A stretch of 64,000 bases of DNA, from the NCBI GenBank assembly GCA_030427145.1, contig JAUHWT010000005.1:62001-126000 (forward strand). Reading direction: 5' to 3'. Below, piece after piece: positions 1 to 8,380 of this stretch (its first letter is position 1; the number at the start of each line of letters is the position of its first letter). Origin of the DNA: Alphaproteobacteria bacterium. GTDB lineage: Bacteria; Pseudomonadota; Alphaproteobacteria; Rhodobacterales; Rhodobacteraceae. Below the pieces are notes generated by a model. That model was not told the origin of the DNA and searched no databases. It worked only from the letters and a program-made list of their open reading frames with translations. Made by a program: the position numbers and the translations under genes.

Positions 1-326
1 TCCTTCTGAACCTGTTCCACGGGGGCAAGCTGGCGGCGATGCCGCCGAAACTACTGAACGACGTGGGCGATCTTTATGTGCACCGCCCGCTCGCCCTGGT
101 GGCGGAGGAGGACTGCGCGGCATTTGCGGATGCCCTGAACTATCCGATCATTCCGTGCGACCTCTGCGGCAGTCAGGACGGACTGCAGCGCCAGCAGATC
201 AAGGGTATGCTGAACGAGTGGGAGAAGCGCAGCCCGGGCCGCAAGCAGAAGATTCTCAGCGCCCTGATGAACGCGAACCCAAGCCATCTGCTCGACAGCG
301 GGCTGTTCGATTTCGCGGGCCTTTGA
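1..326 (+). CDS. ttcA: tRNA 2-thiocytidine biosynthesis protein TtcA, C-terminal part
   Basis: This is the 3' end of a gene that enters from outside the window; the frame is open from base 3. TtcA is a cytosolic iron-sulfur enzyme that activates and thiolates cytidine 32 of certain tRNAs. The visible part carries the family's second Cys pair (PCDLCGSQ), which helps hold the cluster, and the typical ending [12 protein letters not shown]. The N-terminal PP-loop ATP site is not in view. A GC-rich hairpin follows the stop. The family call is secure; completeness cannot be judged. Confidence 0.93.
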   Translation, partial: LLNLFHGGKLAAMPPKLLNDVGDLYVHRPLALVAEEDCAAFADALNYPIIPCDLCGSQDGLQRQQIKGMLNEWEKRSPGRKQKILSALMNANPSHLLDSGLFDFAGL

Positions 327-374
327 GAAACGTTTAAATCGATAAAATGCCTGATAGATTCAGGGCATGAGCGG

Positions 375-394
375 GCCGGATTCCGCCCGGCTTT
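375..394 (+). terminator. Weak terminator-like hairpin after ttcA
   Basis: GCCGG (375-379) pairs with CCGGC (387-391) around a 7-base loop, followed by TTT. The short T run makes it a weak candidate. Confidence 0.35.
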
Positions 395-430
395 AACGAA
401 TGATCGGTGTCGTTCTGCTACGCAGTCGAC

Positions 431-2419
431 ATGAGCGAGGAATTCAAGAGATCCAACCTTCCAACGCCGGACCGCATCTTCATGCAGGTCACCGGCATCT
501 TCATGATTTTTGGATTCGTGCTGCTCGTCGTGTCGCACGCGATGCTGTACCGTGTCATGCATTCCTCGGAAGTGGCCGATGAACTGACGCGCGCGAGCAC
601 GGCCGAGGCCACGGCGGCGCGCAAGGCCGTCTCCACGCTTGAGAAGATGAGCATTCTGCCCCCGGGTGTGTACCGCGACAATGCGCGCACGACATTTGCC
701 TGGGATCTGGAAAATTTCATTGCCCTGCGGGAGCTGCGCCTGGAGGCCGGTCGTGACACCAATCCGCGCCATACCCAGATTGAGCCGCTTTATGAGCGCG
801 CCGAGGAACTGGGCGCGTCGGTCGTGGACCAGACCGGCTGGGACAATGAGAATATCCTGAAGCTGAAAACCCTGCTGACCGATCACATGCTGCCGGTTCT
901 GGACCTGATCTCCATTGAGCACCGGGCGCAGGCGATGCGGGTGGAGCAGATGTCCCGCTGGCTGGTGGGTGGATCGCTGGCGGTTATCGCCCTGAACTGC
1001 ATCGGTTTTGCCTTTTTGATCGTCCGGCCCGCGCGGCGGCGGATCAATGGCTGGGTTGCCGAGACCAGCGAGGTGGAGAAGGAAAACCAGTTCAAGCTGC
1101 TGCATGACAGTCTGACGGGCATGCCCAATGCGGCCTATCTGCACGCCTATCTGACCCGGCTGGTTGATGCGTCGGAGCGTGGCAACATGGAATCGGCGGT
1201 CATTCGGGTAAGCTTTGACCGGTTTAACGTGCTGCGCGAGACCTTGGGCATCCGGGTTGCCAATGAGGTCATGCGCATTGCCGCGCGGCGGGTGCAGCAG
1301 TCCCTGCGCGCCGGAGACTTTGCGGCCCATCCCGGACATGACAGCTTTATCGTGGTCACGACCGACCTGGAGGATGCCGGCGCGGTGGCGACGATTGCCG
1401 GACGGCTGCAGGCGATCCTGATGAAGCCCTACTCCATCGGCGGCGCGCCGCGGCGGATCAGCTGTTCGATGGGAGTGACACTGTTCTCGGACGATCAGCC
1501 GGATGCGGACCAGATCCTGTCCAATGCGGCGATTGCGCTGGCCGATGCGCGGTCCGAGGGTGCGGGGCTGATTCGCTATTTCAACGCGAAACAGCGCGAG
1601 GAGGTCGAGCGGCGCGAGACGCTTTATGCCGAACTGACCCATGCGCTGGACAATGACGAGATTGTGGCCTTCTTCCAGCCGCAGATTGATCTGGTCACCC
1701 ATGAGCTGTGCGGGTTTGAGGCGCTGGTGCGCTGGCATCATCCGAAACACGGCCTGCTGGGGCCGGCCGCGTTCCTGGATTTCGCGGAGCAGGTGGACCT
1801 GACCGAGCGCCTGGGTGAGGTGGTTCTGTCGCGGTCGATGGAAGCCATCCGGGCCTGGGACATGGCGGGGCTGCATGTGCCGAAAGTGGGCGTGAACTTC
1901 GCTCTGGCGCAGCTGCGCAACCCGCGTCTGATTGAGAAGATCAAGTGGGAGGTCGAGCGTTTTGACCTCGATCCCTCCCGTCTGGCCATCGAGGTTCTGG
2001 AAACCGTTCTCATTAAAAGCGATCAGGACATGGTTGTGCGCAACCTGCGGGGCCTGGCGTCGGCTGGATTTGGCATTGAACTGGACGATTTCGGCACCGG
2101 ACACGCCTCGATCTCGAACCTGCGCCGTTTCATGGTGAACCGGATCAAGATCGACCGCAGCTTCGTGTTTGGCATTGAGACCAGCGAGGAGCAGCAGCAG
2201 CTGACCGCCTCGATGGTGGCCATGGCCCGCGCGCTTGGCATCGAGGTGCTGGCCGAGGGTGTGGAGACCGATGACGCGCTGGCGATGCTGCGCCGTCTGG
2301 GTTGCAACTTCTGTCAGGGTTACCTGATCGCGAAGCCCATGTCGCAGGCCGACACCTTTGACTGGCTGAAGGCCCACGGCACCCGCCGGAAGTCCCCGGA
2401 ACGGGACGAGCGGGCTTAA
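431..2419 (+). CDS. Membrane-anchored EAL phosphodiesterase with degenerate GGDEF domain
   Basis: This 662-residue signalling protein turns over cyclic di-GMP at the inner membrane. Two membrane segments (about residues 17-40 and 177-200) enclose a periplasmic sensor region with no domain I recognise. A GGDEF domain follows, but its active-site loop reads GHDSF near residue 301, so cyclase activity is unlikely. The EAL domain from about residue 400 keeps EALVRW, the catalytic Glu of IEVLE, the LDDFGTG loop, the Lys of IKIDRSF and a late CQGY, so it should be an active phosphodiesterase. ATG 431 is preferred over GTG 407. In many relatives rpmH and rnpA sit just upstream of yidC; this gene takes that place. 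Confidence 0.88.
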   Translation: MSEEFKRSNLPTPDRIFMQVTGIFMIFGFVLLVVSHAMLYRVMHSSEVADELTRASTAEATAARKAVSTLEKMSILPPGVYRDNARTTFAWDLENFIALRELRLEAGRDTNPRHTQIEPLYERAEELGASVVDQTGWDNENILKLKTLLTDHMLPVLDLISIEHRAQAMRVEQMSRWLVGGSLAVIALNCIGFAFLIVRPARRRINGWVAETSEVEKENQFKLLHDSLTGMPNAAYLHAYLTRLVDASERGNMESAVIRVSFDRFNVLRETLGIRVANEVMRIAARRVQQSLRAGDFAAHPGHDSFIVVTTDLEDAGAVATIAGRLQAILMKPYSIGGAPRRISCSMGVTLFSDDQPDADQILSNAAIALADARSEGAGLIRYFNAKQREEVERRETLYAELTHALDNDEIVAFFQPQIDLVTHELCGFEALVRWHHPKHGLLGPAAFLDFAEQVDLTERLGEVVLSRSMEAIRAWDMAGLHVPKVGVNFALAQLRNPRLIEKIKWEVERFDLDPSRLAIEVLETVLIKSDQDMVVRNLRGLASAGFGIELDDFGTGHASISNLRRFMVNRIKIDRSFVFGIETSEEQQQLTASMVAMARALGIEVLAEGVETDDALAMLRRLGCNFCQGYLIAKPMSQADTFDWLKAHGTRRKSPERDERA

Positions 2420-2507
2420 GGAGCCTGCCGAAAACACCTTGACCTTTTGGACCTGCCCCTGTTGAACCCTGACTGAATTTTTGGGATTTCTGACCGGAGC
2501 GGTCCTT

Positions 2508-4325
2508 ATGGACGAACAGAACAAAAACCTCATTCTCGCGACCGTGCTGAGTTTCGTGGTCCTGATGGTGTGGTTCATACTGTTTCCACCACCCGAGGAC
2601 ACCGGCACGCCAACCGCGCCGACCGAGGTCGTGCAAACCCAGGACGGGATCACCGTACCCGCCGCCGAGGAGGGTGAGGCCGGAGCGCCGAGCCTGTCAC
2701 CGACCGTTGCGCAGTCGCGCGAGCAGGCCCTGGCCAAATCCGAGCGGGTTGAGATCGAGACCGAGCACCTGACCGGGTCGCTGTCACTGACCGGTGGGCG
2801 TATCGATGATCTGTCCTTTACGCAGTATTTTGAGACACTTGCGCCCGACAGCCCGATGGTCACGCAGTTCATGCCGGCCGGTACGTCCGATGCGTATTAC
2901 GCCCTGTTTGGCTGGACACCGGCCGCGGGAAGCGTGCCGTTTGACCAGCTGCCCGGACCGTCCACGCCCTGGTCGGTTGAGAGCGGTGAGGTTCTGACCG
3001 CAGACACGCCGGTGACGCTCGTTTGGGACAACGGGAACGGACTGGTTTTTCGCCGGATCATCTCCATTGACGAGAACTACATGTTCACGGTGGAGCAGAC
3101 GGTTGAGAACAACACCGGCTCCGAGGTGCGTCTGGCGCCCTATGGCATTATCGCCCGTCACGGCGAACCGACTGACCTGAAAGGCTTTTACATCCTCCAT
3201 GAGGGTGTGGTGATGTCCACGGACGGTGAGCTGGCCGAGATTGACTATGACGATGTTGTCGATCTGCCGGTTGATGCCAATGAGCGTGCCGCGGTCGAGA
3301 AGAAAACCGTCGTGGAAAACGGCTGGATCGGGTTCACCGACCATTACTGGATGGCGACGCTGGTCCCCTCCCCCGGTCAGGCGTTTACCGCCGTGACGAA
3401 ATACACCCAGGCCACCGACACCTATCAGACCGACGTGCGTCTGCCGGTTGTGGCCGTGAGCCCTGGTGAGACGACATCGTCGAGCACCATGCTGTTCTCC
3501 GGTCCGAAGGAATGGGAGACCATCCGCGACTACCAGAACGATCTGGGCATCGAGAAGTTTGTCGATTCGATTGACTGGGGCTGGTTCTTCTTCCTGACCA
3601 AGCCGATCTACATGGCGCTGCACTACCTTTATATCCTGTTCGGCAACATGGGCTTCGCCATTATCGGGTTGACCTTCGCCATCAAGGCGCTGCTCTTCCC
3701 GCTGGCGTACAAGTCCTATGTCTCAATGTCGCGCATGAAGAAGCTTCAGCCCGAGATGGAGAAGATCAAGGAAACCGCCGGCGACGACCGCATGAAGATG
3801 CAGCAGGAGGTCATGGCGCTCTACAAGCGGGAAAAGGTCAATCCGGCCGCGGGCTGTCTGCCCATTCTTTTGCAGATCCCGATCTTCTTCTCGCTCTATA
3901 AGGTGATCTTCGTGACGCTTGAGCTGCGCCACCAGCCGTTCATCGGCTGGGTGCATGATCTGAGCGCGCCGGATCCGTCCTCTATCCTGAACCTGTTCGG
4001 ACTTCTGCCCTGGGACGCACCTGGACCGGGCAGCATCCTGGCGATCTTCTCGATCGGCGTGTGGCCGGTTCTGATGGGTGTGTCCATGTGGCTGCAGATG
4101 CGTCTGAACCCGGCGCCCACGGACAAAACGCAGGCGATGATCTTCAACTGGATGCCGTGGGTGTTCATGTTCATGCTGGGTCAGTTCGCGTCCGGTCTGG
4201 TGATTTACTGGGTTGCCAACAACTGCATCACCTTCACGCAGCAGTACCTGATCATGCGCAGCCAAGGGGTTAAGCCGGATATTCTGGGCAATATCCGGGG
4301 CAAGACCCAGGCGGACAGCAAGTAG
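2508..4325 (+). CDS. yidC: Membrane protein insertase YidC
   Basis: YidC inserts and folds inner-membrane proteins, alone or with the Sec translocon. The 605-residue protein starts MDEQNKNLILA, with an N-terminal membrane anchor at residues 6-22. A large periplasmic beta domain follows (about 60-340), then the conserved membrane core from about residue 350 to the end. The hydrophilic groove's usual positive residue is a Lys (TFAIKALLFPL). The ATG at 2508 has GGAG upstream and the classic N-terminus; the open frame extends upstream only through non-ATG codons. A MOSC gene starts 3 bases after the stop, so the two are probably co-transcribed. Confidence 0.97.
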   Translation: MDEQNKNLILATVLSFVVLMVWFILFPPPEDTGTPTAPTEVVQTQDGITVPAAEEGEAGAPSLSPTVAQSREQALAKSERVEIETEHLTGSLSLTGGRIDDLSFTQYFETLAPDSPMVTQFMPAGTSDAYYALFGWTPAAGSVPFDQLPGPSTPWSVESGEVLTADTPVTLVWDNGNGLVFRRIISIDENYMFTVEQTVENNTGSEVRLAPYGIIARHGEPTDLKGFYILHEGVVMSTDGELAEIDYDDVVDLPVDANERAAVEKKTVVENGWIGFTDHYWMATLVPSPGQAFTAVTKYTQATDTYQTDVRLPVVAVSPGETTSSSTMLFSGPKEWETIRDYQNDLGIEKFVDSIDWGWFFFLTKPIYMALHYLYILFGNMGFAIIGLTFAIKALLFPLAYKSYVSMSRMKKLQPEMEKIKETAGDDRMKMQQEVMALYKREKVNPAAGCLPILLQIPIFFSLYKVIFVTLELRHQPFIGWVHDLSAPDPSSILNLFGLLPWDAPGPGSILAIFSIGVWPVLMGVSMWLQMRLNPAPTDKTQAMIFNWMPWVFMFMLGQFASGLVIYWVANNCITFTQQYLIMRSQGVKPDILGNIRGKTQADSK

Positions 4326-4328
4326 GTC

Positions 4329-5087
4329 ATGGAGGCGCGGGTCACCCATATCTGGCGCCATCCCATCAAGGGCGTCGGGGCGGAGGCCCTGCTCTCCTCG
4401 GAATTTGTCGCGGGCAATACCATGCCCTACGACCGGGTCTGGGCGGTTGCCCATGAGGCCTCGAAAGCCCCGGCGGGCAGCAGCGACTGGGTTCACTGCA
4501 ACAACTTTATCCGTGGGGCGAAGTCGCCGGGGCTGATGGCCGTGAAAGCGAAAATGACCGGGCCGGAGGGACACATCCAGTTGAGCCATCCGGATGCGGG
4601 CAGCATCACGGTCAATCCAGGCGATATTGGCGATGCGACGCGGATGGTGGCCTGGGTCACGCCACTTTGCGATCCGAAGCGCGCCCTGCCCTCCCATGTG
4701 GTGCGGGCCGGCACGCGGGGCATGACGGACAGCAAAATCCGCTCTGTTTCCATCCTGAACAATGCAAGCCTCGCGGCCCTGTCGAAAGTGGCCGGGCGGG
4801 ACCTGGCGCAGGAGCGGTTTCGCGGCAATATCTGGCTCGACGGGCTGGAGCGGTGGCAGGAGTTTGACCTGCTCGACAAAAAGCTGCGGATTGGCGGCGC
4901 CACATTTGTGGTGCGCGAGCGGATCACCCGCTGCACGGCCACGGGTGTTGATCCCGAAACCGGTGAGCCGGATACGGATACACTGCGGCTGTTGCAGGAG
5001 AACTGGGGGCATCGCGACTTCGGGGTCTATGCGGAAGTCGTCGGGGACGGTATAGCATCGGTGAACGATGTGGCGGTACTGGCATGA
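4329..5087 (+). CDS. MOSC domain protein
   Basis: A 252-residue protein with an N-terminal MOSC-N beta-barrel (from about residue 3, [14 protein letters not shown]) and a C-terminal MOSC domain. The end of the MOSC domain shows the conserved Cys in [12 protein letters not shown] near residue 200. MOSC domains are sulfur-carrier folds related to molybdenum cofactor sulfurase and to YiiM/YcbX. The exact reaction here is unknown. It lies 3 bases after yidC and its stop overlaps the next start (ATGA), so it is translationally coupled. A yidC-MOSC-engB order is common in Rhodobacterales. Confidence 0.88.
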   Translation: MEARVTHIWRHPIKGVGAEALLSSEFVAGNTMPYDRVWAVAHEASKAPAGSSDWVHCNNFIRGAKSPGLMAVKAKMTGPEGHIQLSHPDAGSITVNPGDIGDATRMVAWVTPLCDPKRALPSHVVRAGTRGMTDSKIRSVSILNNASLAALSKVAGRDLAQERFRGNIWLDGLERWQEFDLLDKKLRIGGATFVVRERITRCTATGVDPETGEPDTDTLRLLQENWGHRDFGVYAEVVGDGIASVNDVAVLA

Positions 5088-5728
5088 ACGGACCTGACCC
5101 GGACAACCCGCATCCCCTGGAGGGGCACCCCCGGGTTGGTTTCCTGCGCCCGTTCGCGGAAGGCCGCAGCAATGTCGAGGTCGGGGTCTACACATATTAC
5201 GACGACCCCGAGGGGCCGGAGCATTTCTTTGAGCGGAATGTTCTGCATCACTATGATTTTGTCGGGGACAGGCTGGTGATCGGGTCGTTCTGTGCCTTTG
5301 CGACCGGGGTGCGGTTCTTCATGAACGGGGCCAATCACGCGATGGGCGGGTTTTCGACCTATCCGTTCAACATCTTCGGCAATGGCTGGGAGGAAGGATT
5401 CGATCCCGCCACCTGGGCCGAGGGCAACCGGGGCGATACGGTTGTGGGAAGTGATGTCTGGATCGGGGGCGACGCGCTGATCATGCCGGGTGTGACCATC
5501 GGGCATGGCGCGATTGTTGCCGCACGCAGTGTCGTGACTTCGGATGTTCCGCCCTATGCGGTCGTGGGGGGAAATCCGGCGCAGGTGATCCGGATGCGGT
5601 ATAAGGCGGAAACCATTGAGTGCCTGCTGCGCGTGGCGTGGTGGGACTGGCCCGTGGGGCGGATTACGGAAAATCTCGACGTCATTCGCGGGTCGGATCT
5701 GGAAAAAATTGCCGGGGCGGCACAATGA
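5084..5728 (+). CDS. Hexapeptide-repeat acetyltransferase of the CatB/Vat type
   Basis: A 214-residue left-handed beta-helix acyltransferase. It shows the xenobiotic acetyltransferase pattern: an N-terminal YTYYDDPEG stretch, [10 protein letters not shown] with the candidate catalytic His near residue 87, and hexapeptide turns ending [14 protein letters not shown]. Family members acetylate chloramphenicol or streptogramin A, but many chromosomal copies have no known substrate, so resistance should not be assumed. It overlaps both neighbours by ATGA and sits between the MOSC gene and engB, where most relatives have no such gene as far as I recall. Confidence 0.85.
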   Translation: MNGPDPDNPHPLEGHPRVGFLRPFAEGRSNVEVGVYTYYDDPEGPEHFFERNVLHHYDFVGDRLVIGSFCAFATGVRFFMNGANHAMGGFSTYPFNIFGNGWEEGFDPATWAEGNRGDTVVGSDVWIGGDALIMPGVTIGHGAIVAARSVVTSDVPPYAVVGGNPAQVIRMRYKAETIECLLRVAWWDWPVGRITENLDVIRGSDLEKIAGAAQ

Positions 5729-6375
5729 AAATGACGTTTACTCTCGCCGCGGAGCCGGACCGGCCGGAAGCGGAGGCCGGGCGACTGCTGTTTGCCGGGC
5801 CGGTGGATTTCGTGAAGGGCGTGGTCGCCATGGACGGTCTGCCCCCCGATGACCGGGTTGAGGTCTGTTTTGCGGGCCGGTCGAATGTGGGCAAATCCAG
5901 CCTGATCAATGCGCTGACCGGTCGGAAGGCCCTCGCGCGGTCCTCGAACACGCCTGGCCGCACGCAGGAGATCAACTATTTCGCGCTCGGTGAGGAGCGG
6001 TATCTGGTCGACCTGCCGGGCTATGGTTTCGCTGAGGCGCCGAAGGACGTGGTGCGGAAGTGGCAGGAGCTGATGAAGGATTACCTGTCGGGCCGTGCGA
6101 GCCTGCGGCGGGTGTTTCTGCTGATTGACGCGCGGCACGGCGCGAAGGCGGTGGATGAGGAGATCATGTCCCTGCTCGACCGCTCGGCCGTGACGTTTCA
6201 GGCGGTGCTGACCAAGGCTGACAAACCCAAGGCCGGGACGCTGCGGGACAATATCGAACAGGTCAAGCGGGTCCTGGCAAAACACACGGCTGCGCACCCG
6301 GAAATTGTGGTAACCTCGTCTGAGAAGGGTGACGGCATCGCAACCCTGCGGGCAATTGTTGCGGGGATTGTTTAG
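5725..6375 (+). CDS. engB: Ribosome biogenesis GTPase YihA/EngB
   Basis: A 216-residue essential GTPase of the TrmE-Era-EngA-EngB superfamily that acts in late large-subunit assembly. The G1 P-loop GRSNVGKSS lies near residue 51; G3 (DLPGYG), G4 (TKADK) and a G5-like SSEKG follow in order. The ATG at 5725 overlaps the preceding stop (ATGA), giving the usual family length; the longer in-frame extension starting at 5620 lies inside the acetyltransferase gene and is rejected. It is the last gene of the coupled MOSC/acetyltransferase/engB string. Confidence 0.96.
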   Translation: MKMTFTLAAEPDRPEAEAGRLLFAGPVDFVKGVVAMDGLPPDDRVEVCFAGRSNVGKSSLINALTGRKALARSSNTPGRTQEINYFALGEERYLVDLPGYGFAEAPKDVVRKWQELMKDYLSGRASLRRVFLLIDARHGAKAVDEEIMSLLDRSAVTFQAVLTKADKPKAGTLRDNIEQVKRVLAKHTAAHPEIVVTSSEKGDGIATLRAIVAGIV

Positions 6376-6401
6376 GGCGGATATTTAAACGGGAGGCATA
6401 G

Positions 6402-7271
6402 ATGAGCGGGGACACTCTTGAGGAGCGACTAGCGCGGGCGGAAGGCCGGATTGAGGTGCTGCTGGAGCAGCAGAACCCGCCACCGAAGTCGATTTGGAGA
6501 CGGCTCGCCAGTATTGAAACCCTCAAAAACCTGGTGTTCCTCGTGGCATTTCCCGCCTCGCTGTTCTTGGCATTTGAAAAATTTGACCGCGAAATCCTGA
6601 GCGTTCGCGAGAACCGCATCCTAGAACAGAAGAATATTGCTATTGACCGGCTGGATCAACTTCAGGACCTGAACAGCGAGATTTACCAGTTACAGTCGCA
6701 GGACAAGGGCGATGTCGCGTTTGCGATTATCGAGGCGAAGCGCGGGCAGATGGCTCGTTTGACGGACACTGTTTATACGACCTGGGTCAAGTACAGCGAC
6801 ATGTTTGGACGATATGACCTTAATGCGCTGGCCGAGGCTCTATTGGTGCAAAAACGCACAGAAGAAGCGCTGCAAGTGGCGAATAGTGTTCAGCTTGACG
6901 GACTCCGTCCGATTGATCGTATCGACCAGAATATTCTGAAGGCACGGATCCTTTTCTCGGAGGGTCCGGCGCATGACATGGAAGCGGCACGGGATATTCT
7001 GCGCGCTGCAATGGCGACGACCAGTGAGATCGAACGGGTCGGACAACAGTATCTAATGATCGAAAAGATTGGAACCATACGTCTGTCCAATGAATGGTGG
7101 CGCAATACTGACTGCGGCAAACTGATGGAAATTGCCGAGCCGCTAAGAGCGGTCCATAAGGAAAATATGGCGTTGGGTGCCTACGAGGACAGGTTTGGCG
7201 TTGGGTTTACCCTGGCGGGTGTGGAATTTGCCTGCAGCGATGCCCCAATGGAATCCGTCGCGCAGGATTGA
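6402..7271 (+). CDS. Orphan single-span membrane protein with helical C-terminus
   Basis: I do not recognise this 289-residue protein. It has an N-terminal charged helix likely to form a coiled coil (residues 4-23), one hydrophobic span (about 41-58, NLVFLVAFPASLFLAFEKF) and a long soluble helical part. The latter includes a TPR-like stretch (ALAEALLVQKRTEEALQVA). Its base composition is visibly lower in GC than the engB side, suggesting a more recent arrival. The start has GGGAGG nearby. A strong hairpin follows the stop. Confidence 0.75.
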   Translation: MSGDTLEERLARAEGRIEVLLEQQNPPPKSIWRRLASIETLKNLVFLVAFPASLFLAFEKFDREILSVRENRILEQKNIAIDRLDQLQDLNSEIYQLQSQDKGDVAFAIIEAKRGQMARLTDTVYTTWVKYSDMFGRYDLNALAEALLVQKRTEEALQVANSVQLDGLRPIDRIDQNILKARILFSEGPAHDMEAARDILRAAMATTSEIERVGQQYLMIEKIGTIRLSNEWWRNTDCGKLMEIAEPLRAVHKENMALGAYEDRFGVGFTLAGVEFACSDAPMESVAQD

Positions 7272-7297
7272 ACACTCACACGGCAAACACTTGAGTA

Positions 7298-7326
7298 CGC
7301 CCTTCCCGACGGAAGGGCGCTTTGCT
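7298..7326 (+). terminator. Rho-independent terminator between convergent genes
   Basis: A nine-base-pair stem (CGCCCTTCC / GGAAGGGCG, loop CGAC) is followed by CTTTGCTT. It would end transcription of the orphan membrane protein gene. The other strand has no U tract. Confidence 0.65.
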
Positions 7327-7334
7327 TGGAAGGC

Positions 7335-8150
7335 TCAGCCCGCCTGGACGCCGGTGAGTTTGTGAAGCTCGGCGACGGTGTCGTGGTCGAGTTTGAGGGC
7401 CTCGGCGAGGTTCTGGACGTAGTCGACCTCTTCCTGGGTATCGATTTTGATGGCCAGGAGCGTGGCGGCATAGACCTCGGCGGCCTGGGCCTCGGAGCGG
7501 ACGTCGCGGACGAGATCGTCGATGGTCGACGGTGTGTTGATCTCGTTCATCACGAACTGTTTTTCCTCCTCGGTCACCTCGTCGGAGCCGATTTTGCCCA
7601 TGATGGCCTGAAGCTCGTCGCGGTCGATTTTACCGTCGACCTTGGCCGCCGCGATCATGGCGCGCAGGGCGAGTTTCTCAGCGGCGGGTGAGGTCACCTC
7701 GTCAAACATGCTCTCGTCAAACTCGATGGCGGGCGGGGCGGTCTGCACGTCACCGACAGCCGGTTCCGGCGCGCGCTGTGCCTGCTGCTGGCGGGAGTTG
7801 TTGAGCGCGGTCATGGCGAGGGTGCCGAGCACGGCGAGCGCCCCGCCCTTGGCCGCACCACCAAGGCCACCGCCCAGAAGCGCGCCGGCCACGGCGCCGA
7901 TGCCGCCGACCTGGGCGTTGGAGAGGTTGCCCACCTGTTTCCGGCCCGCGTACTGTTTGGCCATGTCGAGCATTCCACCGGAGCCGCCCGTGCGCCCCAA
8001 AGCGTTCTGAACCTGGCCGAAGATGGCATCGAGACCGCCGCCACCGCCGGTGCTCAGGTTGTTGGTGGTCTGGTCCAGACGGCTGCGCGTCGGTGATGAA
8101 CCTCCCATGCCCTGTTGCAGGATCTGTCCAAGAATGTTGCCGAATGCCAT
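7335..8150 (-). CDS. DUF533 (YebE-like) protein with TerB-like C-terminus
   Basis: A 271-residue protein of the DUF533 family. The N-terminal half is Gly-, Gln- and Ala-rich, with a hydrophobic glycine-rich stretch around residues 85-115 that could sit in a membrane. The C-terminal half (from about 155) is an acidic helical domain of the TerB/tellurite-resistance type (AAKVDGKIDRDEL, then DLVRDVRSEAQAAEVYAATLLAI). Function is unknown. ATG at 8150 follows a strong GGGGGAGG site; the extension upstream to 8276 is rejected. Confidence 0.85.
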   Translation of the reverse strand: MAFGNILGQILQQGMGGSSPTRSRLDQTTNNLSTGGGGGLDAIFGQVQNALGRTGGSGGMLDMAKQYAGRKQVGNLSNAQVGGIGAVAGALLGGGLGGAAKGGALAVLGTLAMTALNNSRQQQAQRAPEPAVGDVQTAPPAIEFDESMFDEVTSPAAEKLALRAMIAAAKVDGKIDRDELQAIMGKIGSDEVTEEEKQFVMNEINTPSTIDDLVRDVRSEAQAAEVYAATLLAIKIDTQEEVDYVQNLAEALKLDHDTVAELHKLTGVQAG

Positions 8151-8380
8151 TACGGCCTCCCCCAATTGATTTCCGTAATTCAGTATGTGGGACGGTAGCA
8201 GAACGCTTTCCACCCTCCAACGCCATAGTTTCGTCACATTTATGCGGGTCGGCCGGAGGGTGCGGTCACGTCGCAAATACGCGCTGAGCGGTCGGAGCGA
8301 CCGGCACGGGGGGGCGGGAAACGGTGCAGGCTGCCGTCAGCTTTGGCGGTTGAGTCGGTCGATTTTCAAGGGGACCTCAA

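Noticed and set aside
173-2872. An 899-codon minus-strand open frame opposite the EAL protein gene
   Set aside because: It mirrors a well-supported plus-strand gene, is rich in Arg, His and Gln as expected for antisense of GC-rich coding DNA, and has no motif.
5084-5728. The CatB/Vat-type gene as an acquired antibiotic-resistance gene
   Set aside because: It is embedded in a coupled housekeeping operon with native base composition and no mobile element; the substrate is unknown.
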